Positions 58,948 to 64,000 of a stretch of 64,000 bases of DNA are shown here, one piece after another. The notes under the pieces were generated by a model. It was not told the DNA's origin, did not search any database, and saw only the letters and a program-made list of their open reading frames with translations. Position numbers and translations under genes: made by a program. The first letter of the stretch is position 1; every line of letters begins with the position of its first letter. The stretch is from an uncultured Alphaproteobacteria bacterium (GTDB lineage: Bacteria; Pseudomonadota; Alphaproteobacteria; HIMB59; GCA-002718135), in the NCBI GenBank assembly GCA_902577425.1, contig CACGZD010000001.1:574414-638413 (forward strand), read 5' to 3'.

Positions 58948-60247
58948 TTAATTTACCTCCAACACTGTTGAAGCTTTTGAAAAAATTTGGAAAACTAGTA
59001 TTTATACACTCACTTTCTAAGATTTCTAAATTTTCATTTAAACGAGTTCCCATAACGCTAAATGCCATTGCAATTCTATGGTCAAATTTAGTTATTATTT
59101 TGCTATCTTTTGTAGTGTATTCTTTATTTGGATAAATATATAAATCATCATTTTTTACTTCACAACTCACACCACATCTTAGAAGGTTTAGATATATTAG
59201 TTCAAGTCTATTACTTTCTTTTATTTTTAATTCTTTAAGACCTCTAAAGATTGAAGGGGTTTCTGCAAAACAAGCAGCTATTGAAAGAATTGGATATTCA
59301 TCTATCATTAATTTTGCCATTTCTTTATCTAGTTCTACCCCTTCTAACTTAGAAGATTTGATATTTAAATCTGCAACAACTTCATTGTTCAGAAGTCTTT
59401 GATTCGTAATATGAATGTTTGCCTTCATTTTTTTTAAAGCTCTTAAAATACCATCTCTTGAAGGATTGATATTAATATTTTTTAAAACTAAATTTGAATT
59501 CTTATTAATTAAACATGCTACTATAAAAAAGGCACTACTAGATAGATCGGACGGCACATGGATATTTTTAGCTATTAGCTCTTTTTTTCCAATAATAGAA
59601 ATATGTTTATATTTGTTTTCTTCTTTTATATCTATATCAGCCCCAAAAGATTCTAACATAATTTCTGTGTGGTTTCTTGTAACATCTTTTTCAATGAGTT
59701 TGGAAACACCTTCTGTATTAAGTGCAGCTAAAATTAAACCTGATTTTACCTGTGCAGAGGGAACAGGAACTGTATAATTAATTGGTTTTAATTTTTGACC
59801 ATAAATACAAATTGGTAATTTTTTATCTTTAGAATCTATTTTAGCTCCCACTAAATTCAGGGGATCAATAATTCTACCCATTGGTCTAGAAGATAAAGAA
59901 ATATCACCTGAAAGATTAGATGTGAAATTTTGAGAAGAAAGTAGTCCAATTAATAATCTAGCACTAGTACCTGAGTTACCTAAATAAATTTCCTTTGAAG
60001 GTTGTCTAAGTGAATTTAAACCTTGACCATAAATAATTATTTTGTCTTTTAATTCCTCAATTTTAACCCCCATAAGCTTAAAAGCACCCATAGTATGTAA
60101 GACATCTTCAGATTTTAAAATGTTTGAAATTTCTGAAACTCCGTTTGATATGGATGGAATAATTATTGATCTGTGTGAAATTGATTTATCTCCTGGAATT
60201 TTAGCTTCACCATTTATGCCATTATAAATTTTGGAACTTATTAGCAT
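58940..60247 (-). CDS. aroA: 3-phosphoshikimate 1-carboxyvinyltransferase
   Basis: EPSP synthase of the shikimate pathway (435 residues). The start IPGDKSISHRS and LGNSGTSARLLIGLLS are class-II-like signatures common in alphaproteobacteria; the catalytic Asp lies in MIDEYPILSI and the segment KESNRLELI is present. It supplies chorismate for the tryptophan genes nearby. It is followed by cmk with an eight-base overlap. Confidence 0.96.
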   Translation of the reverse strand: MLISSKIYNGINGEAKIPGDKSISHRSIIIPSISNGVSEISNILKSEDVLHTMGAFKLMGVKIEELKDKIIIYGQGLNSLRQPSKEIYLGNSGTSARLLIGLLSSQNFTSNLSGDISLSSRPMGRIIDPLNLVGAKIDSKDKKLPICIYGQKLKPINYTVPVPSAQVKSGLILAALNTEGVSKLIEKDVTRNHTEIMLESFGADIDIKEENKYKHISIIGKKELIAKNIHVPSDLSSSAFFIVACLINKNSNLVLKNININPSRDGILRALKKMKANIHITNQRLLNNEVVADLNIKSSKLEGVELDKEMAKLMIDEYPILSIAACFAETPSIFRGLKELKIKESNRLELIYLNLLRCGVSCEVKNDDLYIYPNKEYTTKDSKIITKFDHRIAMAFSVMGTRLNENLEILESECINTSFPNFFKSFNSVGGKLIE

Positions 60248-60252
60248 GAAAG

Positions 60253-60996
60253 TTAAAGATTAAAATCTGAGCCAAGATAAAAATTTCTAATTTTTTTATC
60301 ATTAATAGCATCTTGAGGAAGGCCTTGAAAAAAAATAGTACCTTCATTTACTATATATACTTTATCTACAATTTTTAATGTTTCACGAACATTATGATCC
60401 GTTATTAAAACACCTATATTTTTATTTTTTAATTTTTTAATAATTATTTTTATTTCTTCAATAGATACTGGATCTATTCCTGTTAGTGGCTCATCAAGTA
60501 GTAAATATTTAGGATTAGATGCTAAAGTTCTAGCAATTTCTAGTCTTCGTCTTTCTCCACCTGATAGAACAATAGATTTAGATTTTCTTACGTGTTGAAT
60601 ATCAAATTCATTTAATAAATTTTCTAAAATTATTTGATGCTTATCTTTATTTTTTTCAATTATCTCTATTATTGACATCAAATTATCTTCTACATTCATT
60701 CCTCTAAAAATCGATGCTTCTTGAGGTAAATAGCTTATTCCTTTTTGTCCTCTAAGGTAAATAGGTAGAGTTGAAACATCTATATTTTCCATATAAATTT
60801 CCCCGGTATCGGGTTTAACTAATCCTACAATAATATAGAAAGTAGTTGTTTTTCCAGCACCATTGGGACCTAATAAGCCAACTATTTCCCCTCTATTAAT
60901 ATTTAAAGATATGTTTCTAACTACTTGTTTGTTTCCAAAAGATTTAGAAATTTTATTTACTTGCAAATTGTTATTTAAAACTTTTAATTTATTCAT
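60253..60996 (-). CDS. lptB: LPS export ABC transporter ATP-binding protein LptB
   Basis: ATPase driving LPS extraction from the inner membrane (247 residues). Walker A is GLLGPNGAGKTTTFYII, the signature is LSGGERRRLEIARTL, and Walker B is YLLLDEPLTGIDP. The Q-loop reads ISYLPQEASIFRGM, typical of LptB. lptA and lptC lie upstream. In many relatives rpoN, hpf and ptsN come next; here aroA follows after five bases. Confidence 0.95.
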   Translation of the reverse strand: MNKLKVLNNNLQVNKISKSFGNKQVVRNISLNINRGEIVGLLGPNGAGKTTTFYIIVGLVKPDTGEIYMENIDVSTLPIYLRGQKGISYLPQEASIFRGMNVEDNLMSIIEIIEKNKDKHQIILENLLNEFDIQHVRKSKSIVLSGGERRRLEIARTLASNPKYLLLDEPLTGIDPVSIEEIKIIIKKLKNKNIGVLITDHNVRETLKIVDKVYIVNEGTIFFQGLPQDAINDKKIRNFYLGSDFNL

Positions 60997-61744
60997 CTGT
61001 GCTATCTATAAGTACTTTTACTTTTTTTGATTTATTAGAAGTAACTTTATATGATTCATCCAAAGTATTAATTTTAGCATAATCGCCAATTATCACTTCA
61101 TTATTTCTTATGACTTTTACATTGTCAAATAGTTCAATAATATTATCTTTTTTAGAGTACACAGCTTTTGATGAAAACATTTTCAGTGTATCACTAGTAA
61201 TCTCAGTAATTTTATCACTTTTAACAATTAAATTATTAATTTCATTTACCCCACTAATTTCTTGGTAAGATCCATCTATATATGAACCAACAATATTCAT
61301 ATTATCTGTGGTAAGCTCTGATATATTTCCTTCTAATTTAAACTTACCATTTGAATCATCGATCATTATATAATTATCTGATTTCATAATTAGGTTTTCC
61401 ATATTTAGTAAAGCATTATTTCCAGATATATTCATTAGATTATTTTTTATAGAAAATTCCAATTTTTCTCCAGATCCTTTATAACCTTTTGAAGAAGTAA
61501 AATTGACATTTCCCTCAGATTCTATTTTTTGAATATCATACAAATCTTTTTCAAAAAATGCCTTTACAAGATCCGCAGATAAAATAAATTCATCAGACTC
61601 AATAAGTACATTTTTTTTTAATAAATAATATTTTTCTTTTTGGAAAACTTCAATTCCTTCTTCAGTCGTAATCTCAGTTTGACCTTCTTCTCTGCCTATT
61701 ACTGAAAAAGATAAAAAAATTATTAAAAAGAATATTTTTTTCAT
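60989..61744 (-). CDS. lptA: LPS transport periplasmic protein LptA (OstA-like)
   Basis: Periplasmic bridge protein of 251 residues. The N-terminal hydrophobic stretch (about 3-17) is a signal peptide. The beta-jellyroll repeats of the OstA domain appear twice (EGNVNFTSSKGYKGSGEKLEF, and again near the end DNVKVIRNNEVIIGDYAKINT). It is longer than E. coli LptA. It lies between lptC and lptB with overlaps on both sides. Confidence 0.88.
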   Translation of the reverse strand: MKKIFFLIIFLSFSVIGREEGQTEITTEEGIEVFQKEKYYLLKKNVLIESDEFILSADLVKAFFEKDLYDIQKIESEGNVNFTSSKGYKGSGEKLEFSIKNNLMNISGNNALLNMENLIMKSDNYIMIDDSNGKFKLEGNISELTTDNMNIVGSYIDGSYQEISGVNEINNLIVKSDKITEITSDTLKMFSSKAVYSKKDNIIELFDNVKVIRNNEVIIGDYAKINTLDESYKVTSNKSKKVKVLIDSTDE

Positions 61745-62190
61745 TTTATTAACACCACTTTTGTTTTTCCTTTAAAATTTATATTATCCCCATTATTTGT
61801 TATTTCAAAACCTTTTGCATTAATTGTTGTTCCTTTAGAAATAAATGTTGTATTTTTTTTACTATATGCAGTTTGGTTTTTTTGATTAAAATAAACTTGA
61901 GGTGATTTTAAAGTAAAAGTATTAGATTTAAAAATAACATTTTTTTCTAACAAAATCTCATTGGTACCAATAAAGCTCGCACCCTTTGCTTTAATTGATA
62001 TTTCTTCATCTCTTCCATTTATTGTAAAATTTGGATTTTTAATATCAAAAGAATATTCTTCTTTAGTTATGTTTAATGAACTTTTGTTGAAAGGATTTTG
62101 TCCTAGGGTAAAAAAAATAATTACAACCAAACTAATTATAAAAAAAATTATAAGTATTAATTTCTTATTGATTAATAATAAGTTATTCAA
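61741..62190 (-). CDS. lptC: LPS transport protein LptC
   Basis: Single-pass membrane protein (149 residues) with a helix at about residues 11-29 and a small periplasmic OstA-like domain (ISIKAKGASFIG, LEKNVIFKSNTFTLKSPQVYF). It links LptB2FG to LptA. Similarity is weak by eye; the call rests mainly on size, topology and the lptC-lptA-lptB order. It starts one base from the kdsD stop. Confidence 0.83.
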   Translation of the reverse strand: MNNLLLINKKLILIIFFIISLVVIIFFTLGQNPFNKSSLNITKEEYSFDIKNPNFTINGRDEEISIKAKGASFIGTNEILLEKNVIFKSNTFTLKSPQVYFNQKNQTAYSKKNTTFISKGTTINAKGFEITNNGDNINFKGKTKVVLIK

Positions 62191-62191
62191 T

Positions 62192-63148
62192 TTATGTGCT
62201 TAATCTTAGAAGATCGTGAATATGAACGATTCCAATAGGTTTATTTTTTTTACATACAAAGATACTAGTAATTTTTTTATTGTTCATTAAATTTATTGCT
62301 TCTCCAACTAAAGTAGAAATATCTACCGTTGATGGTTTCTTTGTCATTACATCAGAAGCTGTTTTATTAATAATCTTATTATCCATATTTCTTCTGAGAT
62401 CCCCATCTGTTATAATGCCAATTAAATTGCCATTTTTATTTATAACTCCTATGCAACCAAAGCTTTTTTTTGTCATTTGAATTAATATTTTTGACATTTT
62501 TTCATTTGGATAAGTTAGAGGCAGTTTTGTATCTTTGTGCATTACTTCAGATACCCCAACTAGGTCTTTGCCTAATATTCCCCCAGGATGAAAATTACCA
62601 AAATGAGATTTTTTAAACCCTTTCATTTTAATCAGAGTGACCGCTATAGCATCTCCAATAATCAACATCATTGAAGTCGAGCTTGTTGGAGCTAAATTAT
62701 TTGGACATGCTTCAATTGGTTTTTTATATATGATTCCATGAGTGGATTTTTGATATAAAATTCCTTTTCTATTTGATGAAATACTTAAAAGAGGTATGTT
62801 ACATCGCTTTGAATAATTGATAATTCCTTTTAACTCATTTGATTGTCCAGAATTTGAAATTGCTAAAATTACATCTTTTTTTGTAATACCACCTAAATCA
62901 CCATGACTTGCTTCAGTGGCATGAATAAAATGTGAGGGTGTTCCTGTTGATGTTAAAGTTGCTGAAATTTTATTTGCTATATGACCACTTTTTCCAATTC
63001 CCGTTATTATTGTTCTACCTTTGCAGTTATATATAGCTTTTACTACGTTATAAAATTCATCATTAAATGATTTTGCAATAGTTTTAATCCCCTGAAGTTC
63101 TGTAGTTAAAACTTTTTTAGCTTCATTTAATATTTGTTTCTTATTCAT
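62192..63148 (-). CDS. kdsD: Arabinose-5-phosphate isomerase (KdsD/KpsF)
   Basis: First step of Kdo synthesis for LPS (318 residues). The SIS domain (about 35-170) has ITGIGKSGHIANKISATL, HGDLGGITKKD and SISNSGQSNELK-like segments. Two CBS domains occupy about 205-318 (MHKDTKLPL, GIITDGDLRRNMD). It heads the lpt genes and confirms Kdo-containing LPS. Confidence 0.95.
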   Translation of the reverse strand: MNKKQILNEAKKVLTTELQGIKTIAKSFNDEFYNVVKAIYNCKGRTIITGIGKSGHIANKISATLTSTGTPSHFIHATEASHGDLGGITKKDVILAISNSGQSNELKGIINYSKRCNIPLLSISSNRKGILYQKSTHGIIYKKPIEACPNNLAPTSSTSMMLIIGDAIAVTLIKMKGFKKSHFGNFHPGGILGKDLVGVSEVMHKDTKLPLTYPNEKMSKILIQMTKKSFGCIGVINKNGNLIGIITDGDLRRNMDNKIINKTASDVMTKKPSTVDISTLVGEAINLMNNKKITSIFVCKKNKPIGIVHIHDLLRLST

Positions 63149-63150
63149 AA

Positions 63151-63762
63151 CTAATGTTTAAAAATATCTAAATCTGGCCATCCAGATAAATCTAATTTAA
63201 CTCTATGTTCTATAAAATTAAAACAAGCTTGTGCTATTTCAATTCTTTTTTCACGTTTTAAAATTTCATTTAACTTAATTCTTAATTCATGCAAATAAAG
63301 CACATCAGTAGCAGCATACCTTTGTTGAGCAGAAGTAATTTTTTTTGTTCCCCAATCTGAAGTTTGTTCATTTTTATTTATTTTTTTATTCAAAAGTTCT
63401 AGACATAGATCTTTGTATCCATGTTTATCTGTAAAGGTTCTTGATAATTTTGATGAAATTTTTGTGCAATATATATTTTGAATATTTATACCGTATGTGA
63501 AGTTTAAAATCCCAACATCAAATCTAGCATAATGAAATATCTTTAAAATATTATTATTTTTTAGAATTTTTAGAAGATTATCTGGCTTTTTTGAAACATC
63601 ATTAATCTTAACTAAATGACATGTTTTATTTCCATTGGATAACTGAACTAAACAAAGTCTATCTCTTTTATGATTCAGACCCATTGCCTCTGTATCAATT
63701 GCTACAATTTTTCCCAACTTTAGATTTTTTGGAATATCATCTTGATACAGTTTAATTTTCAT
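63151..63762 (-). CDS. rnd: Single-domain ribonuclease D
   Basis: 3'-5' exoribonuclease of the DEDD family (203 residues). Active-site residues are in AIDTEAMGLN (Asp, Glu), FHYARFDVGIL (Asp) and YAATDVLYL (Tyr, Asp). The HRDC domain of E. coli RNase D is absent, as in the short alphaproteobacterial form. It is followed by kdsD in the usual order. Confidence 0.93.
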   Translation of the reverse strand: MKIKLYQDDIPKNLKLGKIVAIDTEAMGLNHKRDRLCLVQLSNGNKTCHLVKINDVSKKPDNLLKILKNNNILKIFHYARFDVGILNFTYGINIQNIYCTKISSKLSRTFTDKHGYKDLCLELLNKKINKNEQTSDWGTKKITSAQQRYAATDVLYLHELRIKLNEILKREKRIEIAQACFNFIEHRVKLDLSGWPDLDIFKH

Positions 63763-63828
63763 TTTCTTATGTCTATCAATCTTTAAATTATTTTAAATAA
63801 TGCTATATCATTTAACTTTAAAAAAATC

Positions 63829-64000
63829 ATGAAAACAGTACTAATTTTTGGGGGGTCAGGCTTTGTTGCTAAACATATTATTCGTCAATTAGCGAAAAAT
63901 GGATATAAAATCGTAGTTCTCTACCAGCAACCTACTAATGAAGCTAAGTTAAAAATTTTAGGCTCTTTAGGTCAAATTATCCCTATTCAATATAAGTCGA
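63829..64000 (+). CDS. NDUFA9-like NAD(P)-binding protein, 5' part (cut by window edge)
   Basis: The first 57 codons of a frame that runs off the right edge. It begins KTVLIFGGSGFVAKHIIRQL, a Rossmann-fold loop like that of the complex I NDUFA9-type proteins, and continues in the expected LGSLGQIIPIQ pattern. It is divergent from rnd with 66 bases between starts. A TATATC resembling a -10 box lies upstream. The rest of the gene is needed to confirm the family. Confidence 0.8.
   Translation, partial: MKTVLIFGGSGFVAKHIIRQLAKNGYKIVVLYQQPTNEAKLKILGSLGQIIPIQYKS

Noticed and set aside
59415-59777. 120-residue frame opposite aroA
   Set aside because: It lies wholly antisense to a well-supported gene and its hydrophobic, repetitive content is what the antisense of AT-rich coding DNA gives; no motif.

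Overview
The window is a very AT-rich, gene-dense stretch of a Gram-negative alphaproteobacterial chromosome. Genes mostly overlap or lie a few bases apart. I see no tRNA, rRNA, insertion sequence, phage gene or CRISPR array. The gene order is the standard alphaproteobacterial backbone: murJ-trpS-nfuA, tsaB-rimI-miaB-phoH-ybeY-corC-lnt-trmB, nusA-infB-rbfA-truB-rpsO-pnp, fabA-fabB-fabI, coaBC-ubiE/mutM-rpsT, chvI-chvG-ahcY-metK, tsaE-amgK-murU-trxA/folC-accD-trpA-trpB-trpF, pyrF-ihfB-rpsA-cmk-aroA, and lptBAC-kdsD-rnd. RegB/RegA-type and ChvG/ChvI-type two-component systems, the composition and the tight packing suggest a streamlined, probably free-living marine lineage of the SAR11/HIMB59/AEGEAN-169 kind. 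That placement is inference; no marker here decides it.

Layout. 1-19517 (mostly + strand): cell-wall lipid II flippase, Trp-tRNA synthetase, Fe-S carrier, two envelope enzymes, then a long operon for tRNA modification, ribosome maturation, lipoprotein acylation, transcription/translation factors and RNA decay. 19522-24727 (- strand): unsaturated fatty-acid synthesis, a ThiF/MoeB-like enzyme, CoA synthesis and ubiquinone methylation. 24737-33917 (+): mutM, rpsT, then dnaA-dnaN-recF-gyrB and the redox pair regB-regA. 34021-36305 (-): O-antigen ligase-like protein and an ABC ATPase. 36339-39203 (+): polA and a tiny basic ORF. 39200-43188 (-): glutaredoxin and class I ribonucleotide reductase under tandem NrdR-like boxes. 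43509-50908 (+): chvI-chvG, the SAM-cycle pair ahcY-metK, tsaE, the amgK-murU cell-wall recycling pair and trxA. 50899-63762 (-): folate, fatty acid, tryptophan and pyrimidine genes, ihfB-rpsA, cmk-aroA, LPS export (lptBAC), Kdo precursor synthesis and an RNase D. A divergent NDUFA9-like gene is cut by the right edge.

The genes describe a cell with a full LPS-bearing outer membrane, its own tryptophan and fatty-acid synthesis, aerobic class Ia-type dNTP synthesis and two envelope/redox sensors. Several genes that usually sit in these strings are absent from their expected slots (fur, rimP, ylxR, ubiB, dut, hprK/manX/ptsH, addAB, rpoN/hpf/ptsN). This fits genome reduction, but they could lie elsewhere.

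I found no clearly new multigene system. The items most worth checking are a 38-residue ArfA-like ORF after polA, a MutM that has lost its zinc-finger cysteines, a CMP kinase with an altered P-loop, a GC-rich terminator hairpin sitting directly in front of nusA, the tandem NrdR boxes, and a relic of a family 2 glycosyltransferase.
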